The position numbers were made by a program, and so were the translations under genes. This document shows, in pieces, positions 7,943 to 16,970 of a DNA stretch of 45,347 bases (the stretch's first letter is position 1; every line of letters begins with the position of its first letter). Under the pieces are notes generated by a model. The model ran no database searches, was not told the origin of the DNA, and saw only the letters and a program-made list of their open reading frames with translations. Source of the DNA: an uncultured Ignavibacterium sp. (GTDB lineage Bacteria; Bacteroidota; Ignavibacteria; Ignavibacteriales; Ignavibacteriaceae); assembly GCA_937942875.1 (NCBI GenBank), contig CALEBT010000041.1, positions 1 through 45,347 on the forward strand, read 5' to 3'.

Positions 7943-8840
7943 TTCTTCAGATTACAAAAATTTCTTAAATCCTACAACTATTTCAAAAATTAATAATTTA
8001 GAATTAAGAGCCAGATTAGTTGTTGAAGGATTTTTAATTGGTCTTCATAAAAGTCCTTATCACGGTTTCAGTATAGAATTCAGTGAACACAGACCTTATA
8101 TGATTGGTGATGACCTAAAGAATATTGATTGGAGGGTTTTTGCTAAGACCGAAAAATATTTTATAAAACAGTATGAAGAAGAAACCAATCTTAAAGCTTA
8201 TATAATTCTTGATTCCAGCCGTTCGATGTCTTTTACTTCTCAATCAGGAATGAATAAATTAGATTATTCGAAAACATTGGCAGCATCCTTAGCATATTTA
8301 TTAGTCAAACAAAGAGATGCAGCTGGTCTTATTAATTATTCTAACAGAGTCGAGCATATTCTTATTCCAAAAGCAACAAAGAATTATTTGACAGAAATTA
8401 TTAAAGTTTTGAGTTCAATTCAGCCGGCTGATGCAACTAATACGGCATTTGCACTCACAGAGCTTGCAGAGAAAATAAAAAGAAGAAGTCTTGTAATTAT
8501 TATTTCTGATTTCTTTGATGAATTGGATAAAACGATTAAAGCACTTAAAAACTTTTCTTACCTTAAAAATGAAGTTATTGTCTTTCAGATTCTGGATCCG
8601 ATGGAGCTGAATTTTGGATTTCAGAATGATTCTGTTTTTGTGGATTTAGAAACAAATGAGAAAATAAGCACCCAACCATATCAACTCAGAAAAGCTTATC
8701 AGGATGCAATGAAAGAATTCACGGATAAAATCAAATACGAATGCCTGAAAGCAAACTTTGATTATAATTTAATTCAAACTACAGAATCATTTGATAAAGC
8801 CCTTTTTAAGTTTATTCAGAAAAGAAAAAGGCTATATTAA
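7932..8840 (+). CDS. DUF58-domain protein with VWA-like fold
   Basis: A 302-residue protein with the hallmark DUF58 region GDDLKNIDWRVFAKT (near residues 59-73). After it comes a von Willebrand A-like core with a metal-ion site DSSRS (residues 94-98). DUF58 proteins are usually encoded next to MoxR AAA+ ATPases and are thought to work with them in assembly of membrane or periplasmic complexes. No moxR gene is visible in this window, which is unusual. The 3' end overlaps the convergent glmM-like gene by 9 bases. Confidence 0.88.
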   Translation: MRISSSDYKNFLNPTTISKINNLELRARLVVEGFLIGLHKSPYHGFSIEFSEHRPYMIGDDLKNIDWRVFAKTEKYFIKQYEEETNLKAYIILDSSRSMSFTSQSGMNKLDYSKTLAASLAYLLVKQRDAAGLINYSNRVEHILIPKATKNYLTEIIKVLSSIQPADATNTAFALTELAEKIKRRSLVIIISDFFDELDKTIKALKNFSYLKNEVIVFQILDPMELNFGFQNDSVFVDLETNEKISTQPYQLRKAYQDAMKEFTDKIKYECLKANFDYNLIQTTESFDKALFKFIQKRKRLY

Positions 8841-10178
8841 ATTTTTGATTTCCTGATAAAAATCCTCAGAAATTTTCTCTGCCATATCTTTTGTTTTAGC
8901 TTCTGCAAGTATTCTTATAATCGGTTCTGTATTAGATTTTCGTAAATGTACCCAGTAATCCTCAAAATCTATTCTCAATCCATCATCTGTATTTATTTGA
9001 TTTTCGGAATACTTTTCAATAAGCTGATTTACAACTTCATCAGGTGACTTTGTCAATTCTATTTTCTTTTTTGAAATAAAATATTGCGGAAGACTTTCCT
9101 TTAATTCTGAAATAGTGATTTTATTTTCACATAAGTTTTGAAGGGTTAATGCTATCCCGACCAACGCATCTCTACCATAATGAATTGCCGGAAAAATAAC
9201 TCCACCACTTCCCTCTCCACCAATTATCGCATCTACTTCTTTCATTTTCTTTACAACGTTAGCCTCACCAACAGGAGCTCTGAAAACATTACAATTGAAA
9301 TCTTTTGCAATATCTTCAACTGCTCTTGTAGTTGATAAATTTATTACAACATTTCCCTTTATTTTTGATAAAACATATTTAACACATTGAGCAATTGTAT
9401 TTTCTTCACCAAAGGGCTCACCTTTTTCTGTAATAAGTACAAGTCGGTCAACATCCGGATCAACCACAATTCCTAAATCAACATTGTTGTTTTTTACCAC
9501 TTTGAAAGTATCAATAAGGTTTTCTGGTAATGGTTCAGGTAATCTCGGGAAAATACCTGATTTATCACAATTAAATTCAATTACATCGCATCCGAGGAGT
9601 GCTAATAATTTTGGTACAGAGTAAACTCCGGCACCATTAACGCAATCGAGAAGTACTTTGAACTTTCGTTCCTTAATTTTTTCTACATTAATTATTTCAA
9701 GATTAAGTATGGCTTCAATATGTTTATCTATAGCTTCAAAATATTCAGTTCTTTTTCCAATCCTCTCCCACGAATTATAACTCTTTTGTTTATCTAAAAA
9801 ATTTATCAAAATTTTATTTTCATCCGGAGAAAGAAATTCACCAGTTCCATTCAATAACTTAAGTGCATTCCATTCATTTGGATTATGAGATGCAGAGATT
9901 GCAATTCCTCCTTGCGCTTTTTGATCTTTGACAGTAAACTGAACTGTCGGTGTTGGAACAATTCCAATATCTACAACCTCAAGTCCTTTTGACAGAAGTA
10001 CTCCTGCTACAATATTTTTCACCATCTCACCCGTTATTCTTGAATCCCTTCCGACAATAACTTTTCCTTTTTGAATAAATTCTGAATAAGCATAAGTATA
10101 ATTTGTGATCACCTCAGGAGTTAAAGTCTCTCCAACAACTCCTCTTATTCCTGATACACTTACCATAAGTTTTGACAT
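8832..10178 (-). CDS. glmM: Phosphoglucosamine mutase / phosphomannomutase family
   Basis: A 448-residue alpha-D-phosphohexomutase. It starts with SVSGIRGVVG. It has the phosphoserine loop ISASHNP (Ser97), the metal-binding loop DPDVDRL (near residue 241), the sugar-binding loop GEGSGG and the C-terminal phosphate-binding loop RKSNTEPIIR. GlmM converts glucosamine-6-phosphate to glucosamine-1-phosphate for UDP-GlcNAc synthesis. A phosphomannomutase or phosphoglucomutase activity cannot be excluded from sequence alone. It is last in a minus-strand series after the photolyase (9-bp gap) and runs convergently into the DUF58 gene. Confidence 0.85.
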   Translation of the reverse strand: MSKLMVSVSGIRGVVGETLTPEVITNYTYAYSEFIQKGKVIVGRDSRITGEMVKNIVAGVLLSKGLEVVDIGIVPTPTVQFTVKDQKAQGGIAISASHNPNEWNALKLLNGTGEFLSPDENKILINFLDKQKSYNSWERIGKRTEYFEAIDKHIEAILNLEIINVEKIKERKFKVLLDCVNGAGVYSVPKLLALLGCDVIEFNCDKSGIFPRLPEPLPENLIDTFKVVKNNNVDLGIVVDPDVDRLVLITEKGEPFGEENTIAQCVKYVLSKIKGNVVINLSTTRAVEDIAKDFNCNVFRAPVGEANVVKKMKEVDAIIGGEGSGGVIFPAIHYGRDALVGIALTLQNLCENKITISELKESLPQYFISKKKIELTKSPDEVVNQLIEKYSENQINTDDGLRIDFEDYWVHLRKSNTEPIIRILAEAKTKDMAEKISEDFYQEIKNLI

Positions 10179-10186
10179 AAATTACC

Positions 10187-11554
10187 TCAAGTAGTTTTAA
10201 TTTCTGATTTAAGTTTTTCAATTTTAGAAATATATTTTTTAACATCGAATTTTCTCTCAGCTCCGTTGCGATTCATATAACGGATTTTTCCGAAAATTTC
10301 TCTTTCAAACCAAGGTCTATCGTGAACTCCACCAATAGACCACGCACAACCGGTATATCCATTTGGATCTCTTCCATCAAATTCATATCTATCATTAAGA
10401 TAGATTGCAATTCTTAATGCTTCTTCAGGAGATTCAGTCCATTCAAGAATTTTTTTTGCCCAATACATCCTCATATAACCGTGCATTTTACCTGTTATCA
10501 CCATTTCAGATTGAGCTGCATTCCAGAGGTCATCGTGTGTTTTTGAAAACTCTAAATCCTGCTCTGAATAGATAAATTCTCTTTCATCTTTTCTGTGCTG
10601 GTTGAGTGAAGTTTTTGCCCAATCAGGAAAACCATTAACATTATCATAATTAGTATTAAAATAACAGAAATTATCAGACAATTCTTTTCTGATTATTAAC
10701 TCCTCGAGAAATGCTAACGAAGACTGATGATTAGGAAATAATTGTTTAACAATCAAAGCAATTCGTTGAGAAGAAATTTGTCCGAAATGAAGATATGGTG
10801 AAATATTTGACAAACCATCAAGACTTGGATCATTTCTTATTTCGTGATAATTCTCAAACTTTTTATTTATAAAATTATTAAAAGTATTAAATGCCTCATC
10901 TTCTCCTGATTGAAAGAACGATACGGGTTTAACTTTATTATCAACATTTAATTCAGAATAAATTTTTTTCCAATCAGTTCCATCACAATCAAAATTACTA
11001 TTATTCATAGATTTTAACTTTGGTATATCAACAAGAAATTCATCTAAGAGCTTATTTATTTTTGGTCTGATAGTGTATGCAGCGAATTCTTGTTTATTTG
11101 ATGCAACCAAACAAGGAACGATGTTATGAGTATCAACTTCATAGAAAGGAATTTTAATCTTTTTTGCAATCTCTCTTTTCCAAACTCTTTTTATTTTCAA
11201 AGGGTCAAAATCACAAACTAAAGTATTTGCCTTGTTAGTTTGAATAAAATCAGGGATTGTGTCTTGTGGTTCACCTGAAAGCAGAAAGAATGAAATATTA
11301 AAATCCTGTAGTTTTTTTTCAACCTTTTGTAAACCTTTAAGTAAGAAATCATAGTGTCTAAGTGTTGCACCGAGAAAACTCTTAACCAAGGAAAAAACTA
11401 CTACAAGACTAACTTTATTCTCTAATGCTAAATGCTGAGCAAACAACAAAGCATAATTATCTGAAACTCTTTGGTCTCTGCTCATCCAATAAATGACAGG
11501 ACCGTTTCCTTCTTCACCTTTCTGAAGTAATCTTACTCTTTTATCAAAGTTCAC
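10187..11554 (-). CDS. Class II deoxyribodipyrimidine photolyase
   Basis: A 455-residue FAD-dependent DNA repair enzyme. The N-terminal Rossmann-like domain has VIYWMSRDQRVSDNYAL, characteristic of class II CPD photolyases. The C-terminal FAD domain contains HGYMRMYWAKKILEW, NDRYEFDGRDPNGYTGCAWS and HDRPWFEREIFG. It splits cyclobutane pyrimidine dimers using blue light. The cells must therefore see light at some stage despite the rich anaerobic-type electron transport genes in the window. It lies between the haem-binding protein gene (24-bp gap) and glmM. Confidence 0.93.
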   Translation of the reverse strand: MNFDKRVRLLQKGEEGNGPVIYWMSRDQRVSDNYALLFAQHLALENKVSLVVVFSLVKSFLGATLRHYDFLLKGLQKVEKKLQDFNISFFLLSGEPQDTIPDFIQTNKANTLVCDFDPLKIKRVWKREIAKKIKIPFYEVDTHNIVPCLVASNKQEFAAYTIRPKINKLLDEFLVDIPKLKSMNNSNFDCDGTDWKKIYSELNVDNKVKPVSFFQSGEDEAFNTFNNFINKKFENYHEIRNDPSLDGLSNISPYLHFGQISSQRIALIVKQLFPNHQSSLAFLEELIIRKELSDNFCYFNTNYDNVNGFPDWAKTSLNQHRKDEREFIYSEQDLEFSKTHDDLWNAAQSEMVITGKMHGYMRMYWAKKILEWTESPEEALRIAIYLNDRYEFDGRDPNGYTGCAWSIGGVHDRPWFEREIFGKIRYMNRNGAERKFDVKKYISKIEKLKSEIKTT

Positions 11555-11578
11555 GATAAAAATAAATATTTGAGACTT

Positions 11579-11989
11579 TTATCTTGATAATGACCATTCT
11601 CGGATAATTCTTTTATCCTCATCACTTAATTTTCCTTTTGGGTTAAAAATACGATAACTCCAAGGAGGCATTCTTTCCTTCAAGACTTCTTCCCAGATTT
11701 CTTCCTTGATTTTATCTTCTTTCATCGAGTGGTAATCCCATTCAGTAAAATTAAGATGCTCCCTTCCTTCTTTAACATCATAGGAAATTAAAAAAGACAC
11801 AGGAGCTACTTTTGAATACCATTTCCATTCCGTTGAATTAGAATGGCAATCATAACAAGCTCTGACTAATACTTCTTTCAAATTATTCGGCATTGGCATT
11901 TCTTGTTTTATAGGAGGATTACTTCTTTCAACAGGAATAAACTGAATACCTGCCAATACAATCAGTAAAAAGATTATAAACTTTTTCAT
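11579..11989 (-). CDS. Haem-binding domain protein, exported
   Basis: A 136-residue protein with an N-terminal signal or anchor segment (MKKFIIFLLIVLAGIQFIPV). A single c-type haem motif CYDCH lies at residues 45-49, followed by SNSTEWKWYSKVAPVSF and a later MPPW motif near residue 110. This is the short 'haem-binding domain' family common in Bacteroidota, presumed to be a periplasmic monohaem c-type cytochrome. No partner enzyme is adjacent. It lies 13 bases after transketolase and probably shares its transcript. Confidence 0.85.
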   Translation of the reverse strand: MKKFIIFLLIVLAGIQFIPVERSNPPIKQEMPMPNNLKEVLVRACYDCHSNSTEWKWYSKVAPVSFLISYDVKEGREHLNFTEWDYHSMKEDKIKEEIWEEVLKERMPPWSYRIFNPKGKLSDEDKRIIREWSLSR

Positions 11990-12002
11990 AATAATTCCTT
12001 AA

Positions 12003-13997
12003 TTAGTTATTTAATAATTTTATAGCTTTATTGACAATATTATCAACAGTAAAGCCAAATTTTTCAAACAATATTTTTTCCGGTGCTGATGCTCCAAAAG
12101 ATTCAATGGTTATAGCAATTCCCTTTTCACCAATATATTTTTCCCAACCGAACTTTCTGCCAGCTTCTATTACTATTCTGTTATTAATATTAACCGGAAG
12201 GATTTGATTCTTATATTCATCACTTTGTAATTCAAAAATTTCCCAACTTGGAAAACTTATAACTCTAACTCCATAACCTTTTTTTTCTAGTTCCTCTGAA
12301 GCATTTAATGCCAGTTCAACTTCAGAACCTGATGCCATTAAAATTAAATCTATTCTGTGAGAATCTTTTAAGATATAAGCGCCAAAATTTAATCCTCGTT
12401 GATGAGCTAACTTTCTTCGGTCTAATGTTTTAACTTTCTGACGTGTTAAAATTAATGAAATCGGACCACCTTTATGTTTAATCGCAAATTTCCAGGCTTC
12501 AACAACCTCATTAGCATCGCACGGACGAAGAACAATGTTATTTGGAATAGCTCTTAATGAAGCAAGATGTTCTATGGGCTGATGAGTAGGACCATCTTCC
12601 CCCAGACCAATACTGTCGTGAGTAAATACGTAAATTACCTTGATTTCCATTAAAGCAGACAATCGTAATGAAGGTTTCAAATAATCAGAAAAAATCAGAA
12701 AAGTTCCACCAAAAGGAATTAAATTCGAATGTAGAGCAATTCCATTTAACATTGCTGCCATAGCGTGCTCTCTAACTCCAAAATGAATATTTCTTCCACT
12801 TCTATTGTATAAACTGAAAACACCAGCATCTTTTACATAAGTATTATTTGATTCCGAAAGATCAGCACTTCCACCAATTAAAAAAGGAATTTGTTTGCTT
12901 AATTCCGAAATAACTTTTCCAGAAGCTTGTCTTGTAGCCATTGATTCGGTAAAAAAAGGCAAATCATTTTCCCATTCATTATTTATTTTATTCTCAAGGA
13001 ACTGATAGAGTAAATCCCTTTTCTGAGGGTATTGTTCAGAATATTTTTCAACTAATTTTTTCCAATTCTCTTCTGATTTAATACCATTTATCTTAACTTC
13101 TTGAAAATGCATTTTTACTTCTTCTGGAACATAAAATTCTTCTTCCCAACCCCAATTAAGATTTCTTTTGGTTAATTTAACTTCCTCTTCTCCTAAAGGT
13201 GAACCGTGAGATGAAGATTTATTTTGTTTATTAGGACTTCCATAACCAATTATACTTTTACAAATTATTAGAACTGGTTTATCAGAATTTTCGATAGCTT
13301 TGTTTGTTATCTCACTCAATTCTGCAAGATTATTTACATCATTTATTCTAAAAACATTCCAGTGATAAGCCAAAAATCTTTTTTCAACATCATCTGAATA
13401 GGCAAGATTTGTCTCACCGTCTATTGTAATTCCGTTATCATCATAAAAGAAAATTAATTTTCCTAATTTCTGATGACCGGCAAATGAAGCAGCTTCGTGA
13501 GAAATGCCTTCCATTAAATCACCATCACTGCAAAGACAAAAAATGAAATGGTCAAAAATTTTAATTTCATTTTCATTAAAAAGTGAAGCGAGATAATCTC
13601 TGGCAACCGCCATTCCAATAGCAGTAGCAAAGCCTTGCCCAAGAGGTCCGGTTGTCATTTCAACACCAGGTGTGTGTTTATATTCAGGATGCCCGGGTGT
13701 TTTACTACCCCATTGACGAAAAGATTTCAAATCATTTAATGAAATATCATAACCACATAAATGCAAAATCGAATAAAGCAACATACTCCCGTGCCCGGCA
13801 GATAAAATAAATCTATCTCTGTTTATCCAATTTGGGTTAGCAGGATTATGTTTAATTACATTTTTATATAGATGATACACTATCGGTGCACAACCAAGTG
13901 GCATTCCCGGATGTCCTGAATTTGCCTTTTGAACAGCATCAATAGAAAGAGTTCGTATTGTATTTATAGAGAGTGTCCTGATTTCTGAATTAGTCAT
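12003..13997 (-). CDS. tkt: Transketolase
   Basis: A full-length, 664-residue transketolase. It has the N-terminal [15 protein letters not shown], the thiamine diphosphate motif beginning [18 protein letters not shown] (residues ~157-175), the pyrimidine-domain [15 protein letters not shown] and the [18 protein letters not shown] loop with catalytic histidines. The enzyme moves two-carbon ketol units between sugar phosphates in the non-oxidative pentose phosphate pathway. It is preceded by the MetX-like gene (24-bp gap) and followed by the haem-binding gene. The neighbours are not obviously related in pathway. Confidence 0.96.
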   Translation of the reverse strand: MTNSEIRTLSINTIRTLSIDAVQKANSGHPGMPLGCAPIVYHLYKNVIKHNPANPNWINRDRFILSAGHGSMLLYSILHLCGYDISLNDLKSFRQWGSKTPGHPEYKHTPGVEMTTGPLGQGFATAIGMAVARDYLASLFNENEIKIFDHFIFCLCSDGDLMEGISHEAASFAGHQKLGKLIFFYDDNGITIDGETNLAYSDDVEKRFLAYHWNVFRINDVNNLAELSEITNKAIENSDKPVLIICKSIIGYGSPNKQNKSSSHGSPLGEEEVKLTKRNLNWGWEEEFYVPEEVKMHFQEVKINGIKSEENWKKLVEKYSEQYPQKRDLLYQFLENKINNEWENDLPFFTESMATRQASGKVISELSKQIPFLIGGSADLSESNNTYVKDAGVFSLYNRSGRNIHFGVREHAMAAMLNGIALHSNLIPFGGTFLIFSDYLKPSLRLSALMEIKVIYVFTHDSIGLGEDGPTHQPIEHLASLRAIPNNIVLRPCDANEVVEAWKFAIKHKGGPISLILTRQKVKTLDRRKLAHQRGLNFGAYILKDSHRIDLILMASGSEVELALNASEELEKKGYGVRVISFPSWEIFELQSDEYKNQILPVNINNRIVIEAGRKFGWEKYIGEKGIAITIESFGASAPEKILFEKFGFTVDNIVNKAIKLLNN

Positions 13998-14021
13998 TTA
14001 AATCTCGTTTTAATTTGCAAT

Positions 14022-15038
14022 TTAATCTGATGTGAGAAAATTATTTATCAAATCTCTGACTTTTTCCATTTCACAATTAACAGCAAGATGACCACAATTA
14101 TTTTTCAAAACTACGAGTTCAGACTTTGATAGCTCAGCAAACAGAATTGCATTATCAGGATTTACCATCATATCACTATCAGAGACAATAATTAACAGTT
14201 TTGATTTGATTTGTTTTGCAGCTGCCTCTAAATCATTATTATACTCACTAACTATATCATAAGATACAATTGCTTTTAGTTGAGTCAAATAATTTTCTAA
14301 TGTGTAAATAGAATCTGGTTCTTTATAAAATTTATTAAAGTATGAGTTAAAATCTGAAACCGGAATTGTTTTATTTAAGTAATTTGGAGTTCTGGATATT
14401 AGTGCTGTAATCATATCCATAAAAGCTTTTATATTTATCTTAGAAGCATTTAATGAAATAAGATATTCTGCTAAATTAATTTGAAGATTTGTCCATAGTA
14501 AATCAAATGTACTTAATCTAGGAGATGAAACATAAGACACAATTCTTTTTGCATAATTAGGATATTTAATTGCAAAGTGAAATGCTGTCATTCCACCCAT
14601 CGAACCTCCTACAATTCCGAATAATTTATCAATTTTTAAGTATTGAGTTAATGCTAAGTAATATACTTTGGTTAAATCATCGAAACTAATTTCAGGAAAC
14701 GATTCATAATTAGATGGTGAAATAGAGTAACCATTACTTAAAGCATCTATAGAAATAATACAAAATTTATTCGTATCAATAAAAGAATATTTCGATAGCA
14801 ACACTCCAATGTTTTCAGAATTACCACCTAACCAAGTCGGGAAAAATATAATATTAGAACTATCTTTATTTGATTTTCCAAAAACTCGGTAAGTAACGTA
14901 ACAATTTTTAATTGTATCATTACTATCAGTAATAAAATCATCCATAGACAATTTTTGCAAAGGATAATCAGAAGCAATGTTTTGTGAAAAGCTAAGTTGA
15001 GTAAAACAAATTGATAAAATTACAATAAAATATTGCAT
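14022..15038 (-). CDS. Exported alpha/beta hydrolase of the homoserine acetyltransferase (MetX) type
   Basis: A 338-residue protein with a signal peptide (MQYFIVILSICFTQLSFSQ). The rest follows the MetX pattern: a FFPTWLGG oxyanion segment, the nucleophile elbow GGSMGG (Ser146), an acid in VSDSDMMVNP (near residue 290) and the catalytic histidine in NNCGHLAVNCE. MetX itself is cytosolic. The export signal, and divergence from the strictly conserved MetX motifs, suggest a secreted hydrolase or acyltransferase with another substrate. It starts about 115 bases downstream of tRNA-Pro on the same strand. Confidence 0.8.
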   Translation of the reverse strand: MQYFIVILSICFTQLSFSQNIASDYPLQKLSMDDFITDSNDTIKNCYVTYRVFGKSNKDSSNIIFFPTWLGGNSENIGVLLSKYSFIDTNKFCIISIDALSNGYSISPSNYESFPEISFDDLTKVYYLALTQYLKIDKLFGIVGGSMGGMTAFHFAIKYPNYAKRIVSYVSSPRLSTFDLLWTNLQINLAEYLISLNASKINIKAFMDMITALISRTPNYLNKTIPVSDFNSYFNKFYKEPDSIYTLENYLTQLKAIVSYDIVSEYNNDLEAAAKQIKSKLLIIVSDSDMMVNPDNAILFAELSKSELVVLKNNCGHLAVNCEMEKVRDLINNFLTSD

Positions 15039-15152
15039 AACGATAGTAATTAAAGTTTATAAAAGTCTTTGCAATTTTAATAAAAAGATTAGAATAAATT
15101 GGAATGATAAAAATTATTATTGATGATGAATTTTGAGTGATATAAGTAATTG

Positions 15153-15226
15153 TCGGAACGGCGGGATTTGAACCCGCGACCACCTGAACCCCATTCAGGT
15201 ACGCTACCGGGCTGCGCCACGTTCCG
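15153..15226 (-). tRNA. tRNA-Pro (anticodon GGG)
   Basis: Read on the minus strand, bases 15226-15220 (CGGAACG) pair with 15160-15154 (CGTTCCG) as a 7-bp acceptor stem, with A73 at 15153. The anticodon arm is CCTGA, loop ATGGGGT, TCAGG, giving anticodon GGG. The T arm has the standard GGTTCAAATCC loop. The length is 74 bases without an encoded CCA. Only two bases separate its 5' end from the stop codon of the MerR gene. Confidence 0.97.
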
Positions 15227-15228
15227 AA

Positions 15229-15633
15229 TTATAGTGAGTTATATATTTCTTCAAGTGCTTTTCTTATTTCTAATAGCTCTTTTTTAAAGTTCTTTTTATC
15301 AGGACTTTCCTTTAAATAATTTTCATCTTTAATCTCTGAGCTTTTAGTTTCTTTTTCGAGAGCAATTTCATTTATCAAATCAACATCGGAATTTTCATTA
15401 AGAATATTTTTTGCACCTTCAATAGTGTACTTTTTATCACGAAGCAAAGATTTTATTTTTAATATAACGTTAATGTCTTTATTCGTGTAAATCCTATTCC
15501 CAGCACGGTTTTTTTGAGGGCGTAATTGTTCAAATTCTGTCTCCCAATATCTTAAAATATATTGTTCTACCGAAGTTAACTTGCTAACCTCACTAATAGA
15601 ATAATATAATTTTTTAATTGATAAATCTTTCAT
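15229..15633 (-). CDS. MerR-family transcriptional regulator
   Basis: A 134-residue protein with an N-terminal winged helix-turn-helix of MerR type: LYYSISEVSKLTSVEQYILRYWE (residues 9-31), followed by the wing FEQLRPQKNRAGNRIY and a helical region. The C-terminal part (residues ~80-134) is a charged helix without cysteines for metal or redox sensing. Short MerR proteins of this kind are common in Bacteroidota and Chlorobi, and their ligands are mostly unknown. The stop codon is 2 bases before tRNA-Pro on the same strand, so the two probably share a transcript. Confidence 0.87.
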   Translation of the reverse strand: MKDLSIKKLYYSISEVSKLTSVEQYILRYWETEFEQLRPQKNRAGNRIYTNKDINVILKIKSLLRDKKYTIEGAKNILNENSDVDLINEIALEKETKSSEIKDENYLKESPDKKNFKKELLEIRKALEEIYNSL

Positions 15634-15728
15634 TAAATAAATAGATGGTTAAATCTCAGGTAAAAATAAGTAATTGATTAAAAAATAACAAATTAACTAT
15701 TTAATAAGGGAATTTAGCTTAGCTAAGT

Positions 15729-16154
15729 CTAAATATCAGACAACTTTAGAATTGAGTAAACAGCGGCAAAATAGCCATAGTGTTTTATTCCAGAGATATA
15801 GCCATCACAACTTGTCGCCGTTATTAGATTTTGTCTGAATGACTCTCTTTTTGATAAATTTGATAAATGAACTTCAATTTTGGGAATTTTTATTAAATCT
15901 AATGCATCTTTTATGGCAACAGAAGTATGAGAATATCCACCCGGATTTATAATTAAGCCATCAAAATCTTGAGAATTTTGAATTTTGTCTATAATGCTTC
16001 CTTCATCATTTGCCTGAAAAAATTGAAATTCAATTTGAGGAAATTCTTTGATTAATTCACTATTTATTTCATCCAGGGTAAGCTCACCATAAACTGTTCT
16101 ATCACGTAAACCTAACAAATTCAAATTTGGTCCATTTATAATTAATATTTTCAT
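15729..16154 (-). CDS. aroQ: Type II 3-dehydroquinate dehydratase
   Basis: A 141-residue protein from the ATG at 16152-16154 (a TTG one codon upstream is also possible). It has the type II signature KILIINGPNLNLLG at the N-terminus, the catalytic tyrosine in TVYGELTLDEI, INPGGYSHTSVAI with the active-site histidine, and EVHLSNLSKRE. The enzyme dehydrates 3-dehydroquinate in the shikimate pathway. Its start overlaps the stop of the 95-aa protein (TGATG), so the two are translationally coupled. The ~95 bp between its end and the MerR start contains nothing I can name. Confidence 0.95.
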   Translation of the reverse strand: MKILIINGPNLNLLGLRDRTVYGELTLDEINSELIKEFPQIEFQFFQANDEGSIIDKIQNSQDFDGLIINPGGYSHTSVAIKDALDLIKIPKIEVHLSNLSKRESFRQNLITATSCDGYISGIKHYGYFAAVYSILKLSDI

Positions 16155-16441
16155 CAAATTTCCGTTAATTCTTCGATTATTTCTCTAAGTTTTGGATTTA
16201 TGTACAAATCCTCGATTCCAAGTTCTTTCAGGGCTGTTGCTAAAATAGTAGCTTTTTTCTGAGTGGGAGCAAATTTATTTATTATTATTATTTTTTTTTC
16301 TTTAACCACACAATAACCACCCTTAAAATCACCTTTTTCGAATCTGACCGATACACCTAATTTAATAGCGATTTCTTTTAATTCATTTATTAAAAGTTCA
16401 AATTCTTTCTCTTTAATTTTCAATTTTCCCTCTTTTGTCAA
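16154..16441 (-). CDS. Conserved-looking hypothetical protein (95 aa) coupled to aroQ
   Basis: A 95-residue protein of unknown family. The sequence is compact and well ordered: an amphipathic helix (KEFELLINELKEIAIKLG), strands VSVRFEKG and GGYCVVKEKKIIIIN, then a helical end with TQKKATILATALKELG. This alpha-beta pattern looks like a real small globular protein. It overlaps the end of the upstream membrane protein gene by 29 bases and its stop overlaps the aroQ start. This tight arrangement is the main evidence that it is translated. I do not recognise a function. Confidence 0.7.
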   Translation of the reverse strand: MTKEGKLKIKEKEFELLINELKEIAIKLGVSVRFEKGDFKGGYCVVKEKKIIIINKFAPTQKKATILATALKELGIEDLYINPKLREIIEELTEI

Positions 16442-16955
16442 GTGGTTTGAAAACTATTAAAACAGCAGTAATCATATGCAGTATTAAACTTGCTATTGGA
16501 AAACTTGATAAAGATTGAATTCTTTTCTCATATAAAGATAAAATACTTGTCGAATCGCCAATTCTGTAAAATAAATACTCAAATAATTTAATATCAATCA
16601 GAGATAAGTAAATTTCGAAAGGAAGACATAGAAAGACGATTGCTAAACTTATAAAAAGCCATCCCATTTTCTTAATATTCTTTCCAATATAAATTGTATA
16701 AGCTATTATAAATATTATAAATATAGTATATGAAACAAAAGAAACTGAAAATAAAGGAACGAGTTGATATGATATCAAATTAACAGTTTCAGGTACTATC
16801 TGATTTTTCAGGGATATTCTACCAAATTCATCTGATTGGAAAAAATAATAAATCGTTAAGATTTTTGTGATTTGAGATCCCAACCAAACTGATCCCGAAA
16901 TAAGTATTATTGATTGCAGAAGCTTATTGATTATTTCGGATTTTATTTTATTCAT
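16413..16955 (-). CDS. Hypothetical four-helix membrane protein
   Basis: A 180-residue protein with about four predicted membrane segments: residues ~12-36, 62-88, 97-116 and 150-170. No conserved functional motif is recognised. It lies 15 bases after the YitT gene and overlaps the next small gene, so it sits within a YitT - membrane protein - small protein - aroQ run. The function is unknown. Confidence 0.65.
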   Translation of the reverse strand: MNKIKSEIINKLLQSIILISGSVWLGSQITKILTIYYFFQSDEFGRISLKNQIVPETVNLISYQLVPLFSVSFVSYTIFIIFIIAYTIYIGKNIKKMGWLFISLAIVFLCLPFEIYLSLIDIKLFEYLFYRIGDSTSILSLYEKRIQSLSSFPIASLILHMITAVLIVFKPLDKRGKIEN

Positions 16956-16970
16956 ATTTATAAATTTTAT

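Noticed and set aside
14992-15183. Open frame beginning MVAGSNPAVPT
   Set aside because: It reads from inside tRNA-Pro; this peptide is a known artefact of translating tRNA T-arm sequence, and the rest overlaps the MetX-like gene's start region.
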